A DNA stretch of 64,000 nt from Atlanticothrix silvestris CENA357 (GTDB taxonomy: Bacteria > Cyanobacteriota > Cyanobacteriia > Cyanobacteriales > Nostocaceae). The notes under the pieces were generated by a model. The model was not told the DNA's origin. It saw nothing but the letters and a program-made list of their open reading frames with translations, and ran no database searches. Below are positions 19,404-28,573 of this stretch, one piece after another; the first letter of the stretch is position 1; each line of letters opens with the position of its first letter. The DNA is taken from the NCBI RefSeq assembly GCF_016056295.1, contig NZ_JAECZB010000113.1, positions 1-64,000 of the forward strand, given 5' to 3'. The position numbers and the translations under genes were made by a program.

Positions 19404-19994
19404 TTAATTTCTCCTTACTGTTTGGACTAGGAAAAATAGAATACCTAAGCCAAGAAGAATTGCCAGTACTGTCACAATCGTTCCTAAGCTAGTATTTATA
19501 CTTTGTGTAGGTGCATTATTAACATCTTGTACAAGTTGTGAGTTTGCTGTTGTCCCAGATGCTACAGTGACTTCAAACTTGAATTTAAACGGTTTGAAAC
19601 TAGCTCCATTGGCTGGGCTACCACTTAGCTGTAGTTGATAAGCCCCTGGCTTGGGGAAGATAATATCTGCACCAGGAATGCCTTGATAACGTTCGGCTGT
19701 CACAGGTGTTAAAGATGGCTCTAGTAGTGCTGGCTCTTTGGGGCTATGAGGTTCGGCATAAACAGCTAACTGACAGTTGCATTGTTTCAGAGGAATTACT
19801 TTTCCGCCTTTGCGAGTCAGGGCAAACCAAGCTTGTGTGGATTCCCCAGCACGCGGATTATCATTTGGTTCAATATGGAGAGTAGCACCGACATCTGATG
19901 ATATTTCCACCTTATGGGCAGAAGCGGGGTGAACATTCGTTATGCTGATGACTAAGCAACTCAAAAAAAATAAATACTTGATGCTTCCTGACAT
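19404..19994 (-). CDS. Secreted/membrane-anchored protein next to a SafE-like gene
   Basis: From the ATG at 19994 the protein is 196 residues. It has a signal peptide (MSGSIKYLFFLSCLVISITN ... ASA), a beta-rich extracytoplasmic domain, and one C-terminal membrane helix (LGTIVTVLAILLGLGILFFL) with a short basic tail. The frame is open back to 20105, overlapping the upstream gene by 26 nt; the signal peptide argues for the internal start. The domain resembles FixH/YtkA-like Ig folds, and a Cys-x-Cys pair (KQCNCQ) could bind metal. It directly follows the SafE-like membrane gene, so the two are probably one operon. The function is not known; a role in metal or redox handling is inference from context. 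Confidence 0.65.
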   Translation of the reverse strand: MSGSIKYLFFLSCLVISITNVHPASAHKVEISSDVGATLHIEPNDNPRAGESTQAWFALTRKGGKVIPLKQCNCQLAVYAEPHSPKEPALLEPSLTPVTAERYQGIPGADIIFPKPGAYQLQLSGSPANGASFKPFKFKFEVTVASGTTANSQLVQDVNNAPTQSINTSLGTIVTVLAILLGLGILFFLVQTVRRN

Positions 19995-20079
19995 CTGCCT
20001 AAAAACATTGTTGGTTAGGTAATGCCTCTGTTTGAAACTTGTTGAATGTTCACTCATGGAACTAGAAAACAGGAATAAT

Positions 20080-21333
20080 TTACCGCGATTTGGTTGGGGG
20101 GACATAAAACTTTTCTACGCTTAACTTTGACCAAAAAAAACGCGAACGCACTAGCAACACACCGAGAGTAACAATTCCCAGCAGCACTGTTGCTAATTTA
20201 TTCCCCCAAGTTGATTGCCAAGAACCCAGATAATGGGAACCAATCAACACCGCATGAATTGCACTCAAGAGCAAAGCTGGCACACTCAACAAATGAATCT
20301 GTCGCCAACGCTTGCCCAAGGATTTCTGCAATGATTCCCAACTTGTAAAAGCAGCGGGGGTCATTAATATCAATGCTACAGCACCCGCAGCCATGCCCCA
20401 CTGAAACTCTAATGGCAAGAACAAGAAAGCGGCAAAATTCCATTGCAGTGAGTGTTCAATCATGTGGGTGGTGTGAACTATGGAAAGCACAAAAGCTCCC
20501 ACTCCCAAAGCACGGCGGTAACGTAGAGGCGAAGCCCACAAACTGCTAATAGGACGAGCAATTAGCGCTAATATCAAACAGATCAATGCAGCATGTCCGG
20601 TGTAATCTACCATTGTGTCACCAGTCCGCAGCAAGGTGATCGCGCCAATGATGAGTGTAACCCAACCACCTAATCGAAATAACTGACTACGCCTGTCTTT
20701 ACTTACCAAGGATGTGGAGACACCCACACCTAGCATTGTGGGTAAGGTTCCCAAGCCAAAAGCCAGCATGGTTGCTGTACCCATCCATAAATTGCCTGTC
20801 TCGGCGGCTTTGATTTGAGCAGCATACAAAAAACCACAAGGCATCAAACCCCAAGTCATCCCCAAAAGTATTGGTGTCCACCATTTGGTTTTTAAAGAAA
20901 GTTTAATCATGCCTGCACTCAGGCGATCGTGTAAACTTTTTTGTAATAGAGGATGTAATACAGGAATCCGAGGCAACCAGTTGGGTTTTACTTGCTCTAA
21001 CCCAAACCAAATCAGCATCACACCAGTAACAATAGCCATGACGCGGCGGAAGTCACTACCAACACCTGCTAATTGTCCACCTTCTACCAAAACTGAACCC
21101 AGGGCTCCAATACCAGCACCAACCAAGGCATAGCTTAACATCCGCCCTAGGTTTAGCAGGGTGTGAAATTTTAATTGCTGTTGCCAAGAGATGAAATCGT
21201 CTAAGGAAGCTTTTTGTGGAGTCTTCTGCTGATGAGACAAAGAAAACGCCACTGTTAAAGGGCCACACATCCCAAAGCAATGCCCAAAACTACCCAGGAA
21301 CCCTAGTATTGTGATCAGCAACAAATCTAGCAT
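20080..21333 (-). CDS. SafE-like membrane protein fused to a ferric-reductase-like domain
   Basis: This 417-residue polytopic protein has two parts. Residues 1 to about 235 match the SafE/DsbD-like (UreH_2) transporter fold, with GHCFGMCGPLTVAFSLSHQQ at the start and GLMPCGFLYAA in the middle. Both are cysteine-containing repeats typical of metal or thiol-redox transporters. Residues from about 240 resemble a ferric-reductase/MsrQ-type heme membrane domain, with helices carrying histidines (LSIVHTTHMIEH, RWRQIHLLSVPALLLSAIHA). The downstream gene encodes a secreted protein with a Cys-x-Cys motif. Transport or reduction of copper or iron, or electron transfer across the membrane, are possible. 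Substrate assignment is not supported by the sequence alone. Confidence 0.75.
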   Translation of the reverse strand: MLDLLLITILGFLGSFGHCFGMCGPLTVAFSLSHQQKTPQKASLDDFISWQQQLKFHTLLNLGRMLSYALVGAGIGALGSVLVEGGQLAGVGSDFRRVMAIVTGVMLIWFGLEQVKPNWLPRIPVLHPLLQKSLHDRLSAGMIKLSLKTKWWTPILLGMTWGLMPCGFLYAAQIKAAETGNLWMGTATMLAFGLGTLPTMLGVGVSTSLVSKDRRSQLFRLGGWVTLIIGAITLLRTGDTMVDYTGHAALICLILALIARPISSLWASPLRYRRALGVGAFVLSIVHTTHMIEHSLQWNFAAFLFLPLEFQWGMAAGAVALILMTPAAFTSWESLQKSLGKRWRQIHLLSVPALLLSAIHAVLIGSHYLGSWQSTWGNKLATVLLGIVTLGVLLVRSRFFWSKLSVEKFYVPPTKSR

Positions 21334-21358
21334 AAGTAAATTTCTGAGTCAGGGATTA

Positions 21359-21459
21359 TACCAATTCGTAATTCGTAATTCATAATTCGTAATTATGAAA
21401 GTCTTACAGTATGTAAGCTTCTAGATTTGAATCTGTTACCTAATTTTAGAGAATTGGTA
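21359..21459 (+). repeat. MITE-like element related to IS630 ends
   Basis: A 101-bp segment begins TACCAATTC and ends GAATTGGTA (perfect 9-bp inverted ends, TA at both borders). Its right 16 bases (ttttagagaattggta) are identical to the right end of the IS630 element at 1133-1148. The left part is made of aattcgt heptamer repeats. No coding capacity. Confidence 0.5.
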
Positions 21460-21610
21460 TTAGGGGTTTGGAGCCAAAAGTTTTAGATAAACAACTCAGC
21501 ACTCTTCTAGTGCGGAACTGTAAGTTAAATTGCGATCGCTGTCAAAAGACAAACCGTCAAACTTCAATGTTTACGTTACCCTAAGTTTTGGAGGCCAAGG
21601 ATAAATTTGC

Positions 21611-22633
21611 ATGAAAAAGTGGATTTGGCTAGTGCTGTTTGTACTGGTGGTAGTTGCCGTGGTGGGTAGCAGGGGTACTGTCAAGAGTGCATTTTTTGAA
21701 CAGCGTCCCTCGCCAGAAATTGTAGAAAGTATTCCAGTGAGGAAGCCTCAACCACAGCCACAAGCAGTAAAAAGTACACCACAAGTGTCTGCTGACCAGC
21801 TATTAGCTCACATCCAAAAATTAAACTTTCAGCGCTACACAACAACGGAGCGATCGCTTACTCGCACTTATATCACAACTGAACTCCAAAAATTAGGCTG
21901 GAAACCCCAGTTAGAAAAATTTACCAATGGTGTTAATGTCTTTGCCGAACGACAGGGAACTGACAAAGCAGCCGGAGCAATTCTCGTAGCTGCACATTAC
22001 GATACTGTAGCTTTTTCTCCAGGTGCAGATGATAATGCCAGTGGTGTAGCCGTAGTGCTAGAAGTTGCCCGACTTCTTGGTTCTCTATCAACACCAAGGA
22101 CTTTGCAGTTAGCTTTTTTTGACCAAGAAGAAACAGGACTTTTAGGTAGTAAGGCTTTTGTTACCCAGACAGCACGTTTGCAAAATTTGCGTGGGGTGAT
22201 AGTTATGGATATGGTGGGTTATGCTTGCTACACTGCGGGATGTCAGCAGTATCCCCCAGGATTACCCATTACTCCACCTAGCGATAAGGGCGACTTTTTG
22301 GCAGTAGTTGGAGATATAGAACATTTACCTTTACTGAATGCTTTTCAGAACTCACAGACTCTACCACCAGTTTTAAAATTGCCTATTCCTCTCAAAGGTT
22401 TGCTGACACCCGACACCCTACGCAGTGACCATGCCCCTTTTTGGTATCAAGGCGTGGGTGCAGTGCTGGTAACAGATACAGCTAATCTGCGTACTCCCCA
22501 TTATCATCAACCTAGTGATGTGCCTGCAACTATCGAGCGATCGTTTTTCACAGGAGCAGCGCAGATTGTAGTAAATGCTACTACTAATTTGTTAGAAAGT
22601 AACGTTATCTTAAAAACTCAACCATCAAACTAA
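21611..22633 (+). CDS. M28-family zinc aminopeptidase, membrane-anchored or secreted
   Basis: The 340-residue protein begins with a signal anchor (WIWLVLFVLVVVAVVG) and a Pro/Gln linker, then a co-catalytic zinc peptidase domain. The metal and catalytic positions are visible in order: AAHYDT (His), GADDNASG (bridging Asp), DQEETG (Glu pair), MDMVGY (Asp) and TPHYHQPSD (His). M28 enzymes remove N-terminal amino acids or act as glutaminyl cyclase-like enzymes; this small form is typical of cyanobacteria. It would work outside the cytoplasmic membrane. The gene is alone, with a repeat element upstream. Confidence 0.9.
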   Translation: MKKWIWLVLFVLVVVAVVGSRGTVKSAFFEQRPSPEIVESIPVRKPQPQPQAVKSTPQVSADQLLAHIQKLNFQRYTTTERSLTRTYITTELQKLGWKPQLEKFTNGVNVFAERQGTDKAAGAILVAAHYDTVAFSPGADDNASGVAVVLEVARLLGSLSTPRTLQLAFFDQEETGLLGSKAFVTQTARLQNLRGVIVMDMVGYACYTAGCQQYPPGLPITPPSDKGDFLAVVGDIEHLPLLNAFQNSQTLPPVLKLPIPLKGLLTPDTLRSDHAPFWYQGVGAVLVTDTANLRTPHYHQPSDVPATIERSFFTGAAQIVVNATTNLLESNVILKTQPSN

Positions 22634-22960
22634 CTAAACTGGTTCTGGCAATTTCATTTGATGCTTAGCTTATCAGGTAGAGGGCGGGGATACTGATGCA
22701 AAATATCAACGGGAGTTACAGAATCCAAGTATTAATAGCGAGTATTGATGCAATTTGATAAACCCTGTTAGTGCAGCAACAACAATTAGACGATTTGCAC
22801 TATTAAAAACAGAATGTCAACAAATGTAAAGTTTGTGTTGGCTTGCGTAAAACTGAAAAACTGGACTGATTGATATTTGAAGGTTCAATGAGCAACATTG
22901 GTTTCAACTAAGAACTCTAGCAAAACAATTCATTGCAATATTTTTAGGAGATAGAAAGTA
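22634..22960. other. Spacer before aroF
   Basis: No gene. It is moderately AT-rich, and I saw no obvious hairpin or known riboswitch. The final bases contain a good ribosome-binding site (aggag, about 22945-22950) for the downstream gene. Confidence 0.5.
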
Positions 22961-24058
22961 ATGATTATCGTCATGAAAGCAGGTACACCATCAGTAGAAA
23001 TTGAGCGCGTCACTGAAGAAGTTTGCCGCTATGAAATCATACCAGAAATATGTCAAGGTCAGCATAAAGCCGTAATTGGTTTAGTGGGCGAAACCGCAGA
23101 AATCGACACTAGACAAGTTCAAAATATTAGTCCTTTCATTGAGCAAGTTATACGAGTGAAAAAGCCTTTTAAACGTGCTTCTTTAGAATTTCGCTATGGA
23201 GAACATAGCGAAGTAGCCGTACCAACACCCAACGGAGTCATCACTTTCGGACAGAACCATCCTTTAGTAGTAGTTGCTGGGCCATGTTCTGTAGAAAACG
23301 AAGAAATGATTGTAGAAACAGCCCATGTAGTCAAAGCAGCCGGCGCACAATTTCTTCGCGGCGGAGCATACAAACCCCGGACTTCACCTTACGCTTTTCA
23401 AGGTCATGGTGAGAGTGCTTTAGACTTGTTAGCAAAAGCTAAAGAAGCTACCGGTTTAGGGATTATTACAGAAGTCATGGATGCTGCTGACTTAGACAAG
23501 ATTGTTGAAGTCGCAGATGTGGTTCAAATTGGTGCGCGCAACATGCAGAATTTCTCCTTGCTGAAGAAAGTAGGCGCTATTGGTAAGGCAGTGCTATTGA
23601 AGCGGGGATTGTCAGCCACAATTGAAGATTGGTTGATGTCAGCGGAGTATATCTTAGCAGCAGGCAATCCGAATGTGATTTTGTGTGAGCGAGGAATTCG
23701 CACCTTTGACAAACAATATACACGTAATACTTTAGATATCTCTGCAATCCCAGTCTTGCGATCGCTGACTCATCTACCAATTATGATTGATCCTAGTCAC
23801 GCTACTGGTAAATCGGAATTTGTCCAACCTATGGTCATGGCTTCTATTGCAGCTGGTGCAGATTCTTTAATGATTGAAGTTCACCCCAACCCAGCAAAGG
23901 CACTCTCAGATGGCCCTCAATCTCTAACATTAGAAGGATTTGAGGAACTAATGCAAGAAATGGCTCCTTTAGGCAAATTCTTTGGTCGTTGGTCTAAGAA
24001 AAATAGCACAACAATTCCTATGTTTGCTTCCCAAACTTACGCTACGGTTAGATTTTAA
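22961..24058 (+). CDS. aroF: 3-deoxy-7-phosphoheptulonate synthase, type I-beta
   Basis: This enzyme condenses phosphoenolpyruvate and erythrose 4-phosphate, the first step of the shikimate pathway. The 365-residue protein has an N-terminal ferredoxin-like regulatory domain (about 1-75) as in Thermotoga-type enzymes, then the TIM-barrel core. Core motifs are VVAGPCSVENEE, FLRGGAYKPRTSPYAFQG, VQIGARNMQNFSLL and IMIDPSHATGKSEF. A strong aggag ribosome-binding site precedes the ATG; a second ATG four codons later is possible. Chorismate mutase lies 257 nt downstream on the same strand, so the locus pairs entry and exit steps of aromatic amino acid synthesis. In related enzymes the N-terminal domain gives allosteric feedback control. 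Confidence 0.95.
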   Translation: MIIVMKAGTPSVEIERVTEEVCRYEIIPEICQGQHKAVIGLVGETAEIDTRQVQNISPFIEQVIRVKKPFKRASLEFRYGEHSEVAVPTPNGVITFGQNHPLVVVAGPCSVENEEMIVETAHVVKAAGAQFLRGGAYKPRTSPYAFQGHGESALDLLAKAKEATGLGIITEVMDAADLDKIVEVADVVQIGARNMQNFSLLKKVGAIGKAVLLKRGLSATIEDWLMSAEYILAAGNPNVILCERGIRTFDKQYTRNTLDISAIPVLRSLTHLPIMIDPSHATGKSEFVQPMVMASIAAGADSLMIEVHPNPAKALSDGPQSLTLEGFEELMQEMAPLGKFFGRWSKKNSTTIPMFASQTYATVRF

Positions 24059-24205
24059 ACAGATGGTATTACTACTGTAAATTGAATTTTTTGTAGCTGC
24101 GTAAAACTCTAATTTATCTCCGCGAAGTAGATAAAAATTCTAATTAGGGTCAGCTGATTAATTAAGTATTTAGATGTATAAATAGCATCTATCGTAGCTT
24201 AAAGT

Positions 24206-24237
24206 AGGGTGTAAGTTTTTGACCGCCTACACCCTTT
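24206..24237 (+). terminator. Weak hairpin between aroF and aroH
   Basis: 8-bp stem (agggtgta, 24206-24213, with tacaccct, 24228-24235) followed by TTT. It may partly end the aroF transcript. Confidence 0.4.
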
Positions 24238-24315
24238 GTCCAAATCCTTAACATGCCCAAGTCTGAAGTAACTGGCTATCCATTTAATTGAAAAATTTAT
24301 TTCGGAGGAACTTAT

Positions 24316-24729
24316 ATGGAGTGGAAAGTTCGAGCAATTAGGGGTGCTACAACTGTAACAGAAAATTCTGTGGCAGCAATTAGAGAGGCTGTAACTGAGA
24401 TGCTAGATGAACTGGAAGCCTACAATGATTTAGATCTTCGTGAAATTGTCAGTGTAACTTTTTCTGTGACTCAAGATCTAGATGCAATTTTCCCAGCTGC
24501 GATCGCTCGCCAACGTCCTCATTGGAGTAATGTACCTTTATTAGATGTGCAGCAAATGTATGTGAAGGGTAGCCTAAAACGTTGTATTCGGCTATTGATT
24601 CACTTTAATACCAAAGATCCTCTAGTCAAGATTTATCATCCCTATCTGCGTCAAGCCAGACATTTAAGACCTGATTTAAGTTTATCTTCTACAACTATGC
24701 CATTAAAAACAATGGTGCAGGCAAAATGA
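24316..24729 (+). CDS. aroH: Chorismate mutase, AroH class
   Basis: The 137-residue protein matches the monofunctional AroH-type chorismate mutase, a trimer converting chorismate to prephenate for phenylalanine and tyrosine synthesis. Typical motifs are VRAIRGATTVTENS at the start, SVTFSVTQDLDAIFPAAIAR in the middle and an arginine-rich LKRCIRLLIHFNT. A clear ggagg ribosome-binding site lies upstream. The C-terminus is about 15 residues longer than in the Bacillus enzyme. It follows aroF on the same strand. This fold is unrelated to the AroQ class. Confidence 0.95.
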   Translation: MEWKVRAIRGATTVTENSVAAIREAVTEMLDELEAYNDLDLREIVSVTFSVTQDLDAIFPAAIARQRPHWSNVPLLDVQQMYVKGSLKRCIRLLIHFNTKDPLVKIYHPYLRQARHLRPDLSLSSTTMPLKTMVQAK

Positions 24730-24845
24730 GCAAAGATTAAATTTATGATTAGGTGCATATCTCACTCTGCATAAAAATAAAACAGTAAAGTTTCGCAAAT
24801 ACTTTATAGCGGTTTTCAATTGCATAAAATACAGACCATTCGTAG

Positions 24846-24873
24846 GGGCACAGCATTGCTGTGCCCTATTTTG
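24846..24873 (+). terminator. Hairpin downstream of aroH
   Basis: 10-bp stem gggcacagca (24846-24855) with tgctgtgccc (24857-24866), followed by tattttg. It fits a terminator for aroH, but the same palindrome is a common dispersed repeat in cyanobacteria. Confidence 0.5.
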
Positions 24874-24923
24874 TATTACTAAAGTTGCAGTTGTTTTTCG
24901 CGGTCTGAGTTTTGAGTAATCAA

Positions 24924-25087
24924 TAAAAAAGAGTGGGAGGAGGCATACCAATCGCCTCTAATCTCCCACTCTGGCATTTGCCGCTGTAGAGTTCAGGAAT
25001 ATATGTGAACGTTGCCCGTTATTTAGGGGGCTAATGTGTACGTCAACGACAACGTCCATACACATTTATGATTCCCGTTGCGACAAA
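24924..25087 (-). ncRNA. Candidate small RNA ending in a strong terminator
   Basis: On the minus strand this gene-free stretch ends in a textbook terminator. The outer stem is agagtgggag (24930-24939) with ctcccactct (24963-24972). An inner stem gaggc/gcctc pairs 24940-24944 with 24954-24958. Six U follow (24925-24930). Upstream sits another stem, aatgtgta with tacacatt (25033-25040 and 25059-25066). The nearest minus-strand gene ends at 25408 and has its own hairpin at 25341-25365, so this terminator seems to serve an independent transcript. No promoter was proved and no known RNA family was recognised. Confidence 0.35.
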
Positions 25088-25340
25088 TGTCAAGCCTAAT
25101 TATTAATGTTTATTTGTTCACAAAAATAGTTTTATTCCATATAAAAATTTTCAGAAAATCGCTAATCAAGTAGTTTGCTATTTTTGGTAGCCCCTGATAA
25201 CAATAAACCTTGAAGTCGCTTATCTCTCTATAATTTAACTTAGGTAATTTCCACCTAGTTGCCAATTTGGCAGTTTTTTAAATTTTCTCGTAGCTCATTC
25301 ATAACCTTTTAAAAGCTACTTATTTACAAGATAAATTAAT

Positions 25341-25365
25341 AAGGGTACGGCATGACCGTACCCTT
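25341..25365 (-). terminator. Terminator of the 25.4-26.1 kb membrane protein gene
   Basis: Perfect 10-bp stem aagggtacgg/ccgtaccctt with a 5-nt loop, about 40 nt past the stop codon on the minus strand, followed by an AT-rich tail. Confidence 0.55.
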
Positions 25366-25407
25366 ATCAACCGGCTGTTATATAAAAACTTTTCCGTTAC
25401 CCTGATA

Positions 25408-26064
25408 TTAAGAACTACGTAAAATTGCAGACAAGGAATTCTGTTTCCGAATATCCATTAAGTCCGCTAAAGATTCTTTGCTTTTTTTATCCAGTGGGTG
25501 TTTATGTTCTGCTGGCAAAACAGTCACTAAAGGCTTTGTTTTAGCTGGCATTGAAACAATAGGCTTTAGTGGTTGCATAGGCACAAAAACTGGCGGAGTA
25601 CTGAGAGTCTTTGGTTCCCAGTTGCGGTGAGGTTTGGGTGTCAAAGGCGTAGGATAGCGGTTGATACGTTTCCGGCTGTTTTGCCGTGGCTGTATTGGAC
25701 GGTTAAGTAGTCGCAAAAGAATAAAACAACCACTACCACAGCTGAGAGCGATCGCAACTACCATCCATAAAGGTGTAGGATTGCTATTCTCAGAGGGTGT
25801 TTTGATTGGTCTTTCAACTACAGCAGGGATTTCTTCTGGTTCTACTTGTTCTGCACCTCCAACATGGCCAAGGCTGTACAAAGCCAAGGCAGCACTTCCT
25901 AGAAACATTGTTAATAACCCAGTTAACAATAGCCAAGGATGATGTGTAACCAGGTATATAAAAATGTTCGAGCTGTTTGTTAGTCCCGACTTACTGTTTT
26001 TCCATTTTGGCGTTAGCCCTGTTACTTGGATTAGCTCATGCTGTACGCTCTGACTATTTTCCAT
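25408..26064 (-). CDS. Hypothetical membrane protein with two transmembrane helices
   Basis: The 218-residue protein has two hydrophobic helices, at about residues 44-66 (WLLLTGLLTMFLGSAALALY) and 99-119 (LWMVVAIALSCGSGCFILLR). They are joined by an acidic Pro/Glu loop. The C-terminal 95 residues are basic and proline-rich (NRYPTPLTPKPHRNWEPK) and probably cytoplasmic. The last 30 residues (ESLADLMDIRKQNSLSAILR) could form a conserved helix. No family was recognised. The gene is separate from ddl upstream by about 180 bp on the same strand. Confidence 0.7.
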   Translation of the reverse strand: MENSQSVQHELIQVTGLTPKWKNSKSGLTNSSNIFIYLVTHHPWLLLTGLLTMFLGSAALALYSLGHVGGAEQVEPEEIPAVVERPIKTPSENSNPTPLWMVVAIALSCGSGCFILLRLLNRPIQPRQNSRKRINRYPTPLTPKPHRNWEPKTLSTPPVFVPMQPLKPIVSMPAKTKPLVTVLPAEHKHPLDKKSKESLADLMDIRKQNSLSAILRSS

Positions 26065-26246
26065 GATTACTTTCAGATTTGTACCCCTCTATCTAGTCCC
26101 TGATTGTACTGGAGGAGGCAGCTATGAGGTATCCGTAGTCAAATTTCGGATTCAAGTAGCTTTTTTGTGACACTTATGCTACTAAATCCGATTTTTTTGG
26201 CAGAAACAGTGGTTTTAGCTAATTTGTCGTACATCATTGAGTTGAG

Positions 26247-27368
26247 CTATTGCTTCACTTCAGCAGCAGGATGCCTTTCCATAGCTAATTGAATTAAGCG
26301 ATCTACTAATTCGCAAAAGGAGATTCCACTATAAGCCCAGAGTTGGGGATACATACTGGTAGCCGTAAAGCCAGGTAGAGTGTTGATTTCATTAATCAAT
26401 ACTTCTCCTGTAGCTTCCACGTAGAAAAAGTCTACTCTTGCTAACCCCGCAGCGTCAACAGCTGCAAAGGCTTGCAGCGCCATATCCTGAATTTGAAGGC
26501 TGACAGCATCCGTTAGCTGGGCAGGGATCAGTAAATCTGCTTTACCTTGGGTATATTTAGTTTCGTAATCATAAAAATCACTATTAAAAGAAATCTCACC
26601 AACGACAGAGGCTTGGGTTTGATCGTTACCTAAAACGGCACACTCTACTTCTCTAGCGACTACTCCCGCTTCTACAATTAATCTTCTGTCATAACCAGCA
26701 GCATTATCTAAAGCATTTTCTAATTCTTGTCTTGAACGCACTTTGGCAATACCTACAGATGAACCTAGATTAGCCGGTTTGACAAAACAGGGATAGCCTA
26801 ATGTCGCCTCAATTTCATCACACAATTTAGGAAACACACAAGGATTTGACCATACTTGTGCTCTGGTTAAAGCCATATATTTCACCTGTGGCAATCCTGC
26901 TTGGGCAAAAGCCATTTTCATGGCAATCTTATCCATACCCATTGCCGAACCTAAGACCCCAGAACCAACAAAAGGAACTTGCATTAAGGTGAGTACACCC
27001 TGAATTGTCCCGTCTTCACCATTGGGCCCGTGCAGAACAGGAAACCAAACATCGACTTCCGTCACTTGGGGTGGTGATTGCCAACGCTTCAATAAAGCTT
27101 GGGTTTTAGAGTTAGAAATTAGTTGATTTTGTGCTTCAGATGCAGAATCTGAAGATTCCAAGTAGGGAATACCAGACTCTAAAACTTTTTGGGGTATTTC
27201 TCCTGCTAACCAACATCCATCTTTTTGAATGTAAAAAGGCAAGATTTCATACTTACTAGCATTTTGCTGGGCACTTAAAGCAAGCGCGATCGCTCTTGCT
27301 GAGCTAATCGAAACCTCATGTTCTCCAGAACGACCACCAAACAGCAACCCTACCCGCAGCTTAGACAT
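26247..27368 (-). CDS. ddl: D-alanine--D-alanine ligase
   Basis: This ATP-grasp enzyme makes the D-Ala-D-Ala dipeptide for peptidoglycan cross-linking, in the cytoplasm. The 373 residues follow the family layout: [19 protein letters not shown] at the N-terminus; [15 protein letters not shown]; the ATP-grasp core [20 protein letters not shown]; and the metal-binding end [20 protein letters not shown] followed by PGFT. The length is normal. The neighbouring gene murD (12 kb away) is also peptidoglycan-related but is not in the same operon. Confidence 0.95.
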   Translation of the reverse strand: MSKLRVGLLFGGRSGEHEVSISSARAIALALSAQQNASKYEILPFYIQKDGCWLAGEIPQKVLESGIPYLESSDSASEAQNQLISNSKTQALLKRWQSPPQVTEVDVWFPVLHGPNGEDGTIQGVLTLMQVPFVGSGVLGSAMGMDKIAMKMAFAQAGLPQVKYMALTRAQVWSNPCVFPKLCDEIEATLGYPCFVKPANLGSSVGIAKVRSRQELENALDNAAGYDRRLIVEAGVVAREVECAVLGNDQTQASVVGEISFNSDFYDYETKYTQGKADLLIPAQLTDAVSLQIQDMALQAFAAVDAAGLARVDFFYVEATGEVLINEINTLPGFTATSMYPQLWAYSGISFCELVDRLIQLAMERHPAAEVKQ

Positions 27369-27652
27369 CTTCAGTACCTTTACACTCCTAAAGCAGATAG
27401 CGTATCACAACCTGCTGAAGTTGCTATATTTTTACCTGAACTCAAGGATATAGCAGTTCTCGGTTGGGTACAGTACAGTTTTGATCTCTCTCGTTGTAAG
27501 AGAGAGACTTTGAATCTTACTCCTCTTCCCTTGTAGGGAAGGGATTGGGGGTTAGGTCTGTATTCGACTCAACTGCAAATCGCCATATTAGGTAAAATAA
27601 AAGACATAGGAAGAAAGTAGTAGACCATCAAAAATCCTGTAAAGATGCCTGG

Positions 27653-28504
27653 ATGTTACAAAAGCAATACAAGCAGAATATAAAACCCGGCTGGTCTTTG
27701 GATGAGCGAGATCCAAAGTTTATTCAATCTCTAATGCCTTTAATGGGCTTTTTTTATCACTACTATTTTCGAGTTAAAACTAGTGGTTGGCATCATGTCC
27801 CACCTCAGGAAAAAGTTTTATTTGTTGGCTCCCATAATGGAGGACTAGCAGCTCCTGATATGGTGATGATGATGTATGACTGGTTCCAAAGATTTGGTGT
27901 TGAGCGACCCGTCTACGGTCTGATGCATCCCAAAGCCTGGCTAGTTAGTCCGCAATTAGCGCAAGTGGCTGCCAAGGCTGGAGCCATCATGGCTCATCCT
28001 AAAATGGCTTACGCCGCTTTACGCTCTGGAGCTAGCGTTTTGGTCTATCCAGGTGGCGCGGAAGATGTTTTCCGACCACATTATTTACGGAACAAAATTT
28101 ATTTTGCCGGACGACAAGGATTTATCAAGCTAGCACTACGGGAAAATGTGCCGATTATACCTGTGATTTCTCATGGTGCCCACGATACACTGTTTGTACT
28201 AGCTGACTTCTACAAGATTGTGAAGCAATTACATGAGTGGGGAATGCCTTGGTTATTTGGGATTGATCCAGAAGTTTTTCCTGTTTATCTAGGATTACCT
28301 TGGGGATTAGCACTGGGGCCGTTACCTAACATACCATTGCCCGTACCTATGCAGACACGGGTTTGTCCACCAATTGTATTTGAACGTTATGGTCGCGAAG
28401 CAGCTTGCGATCGCCACTATGTTGCAGAATGTTATGAACTCGTTGTTAGCCTGATGCAGCAAGAGTTAGATTGCCTCTCTAGCCAAGTTGTGAGACATAG
28501 TTAA
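27653..28504 (+). CDS. PlsC-type lysophospholipid acyltransferase family protein
   Basis: The 283-residue protein has the acyltransferase HX4D-like motif in SHNGGLAAPD (about residues 60-69). The downstream glycine-rich block is SVLVYPGGAEDVFRPHYLR. The third block reads IIPVISHGAHDT. The layout is closer to the plant-type DGAT/PES-like acyltransferases than to bacterial PlsC, where the block is usually FPEGTRS. It probably transfers acyl chains to a lipid or a hydrophobic alcohol at the thylakoid or plasma membrane. It stands alone, with a palindromic hairpin after it. Confidence 0.8.
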   Translation: MLQKQYKQNIKPGWSLDERDPKFIQSLMPLMGFFYHYYFRVKTSGWHHVPPQEKVLFVGSHNGGLAAPDMVMMMYDWFQRFGVERPVYGLMHPKAWLVSPQLAQVAAKAGAIMAHPKMAYAALRSGASVLVYPGGAEDVFRPHYLRNKIYFAGRQGFIKLALRENVPIIPVISHGAHDTLFVLADFYKIVKQLHEWGMPWLFGIDPEVFPVYLGLPWGLALGPLPNIPLPVPMQTRVCPPIVFERYGREAACDRHYVAECYELVVSLMQQELDCLSSQVVRHS

Positions 28505-28513
28505 CAAATTGAC

Positions 28514-28537
28514 GTGCCACGCCATTAGGCGTGGCAC
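28514..28537. terminator. Perfect hairpin between convergent genes
   Basis: 10-bp stem gtgccacgcc/ggcgtggcac with a 4-nt loop (atta), just after the acyltransferase gene. No T run follows, so it may be a dispersed palindrome used as a terminator. Confidence 0.45.
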
Positions 28538-28573
28538 AGCTACTAAAGACTTAATACATCTTCAGTTTCAAAA

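Larger units (their letters stand above)
24730..25407. other. Gene-free spacer with three hairpins
   Basis: 678 bp without a protein gene. It contains the aroH hairpin, the candidate small RNA and the hairpin that probably ends the next minus-strand gene. Between about 25090 and 25330 I see only AT-rich sequence. Confidence 0.5.
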
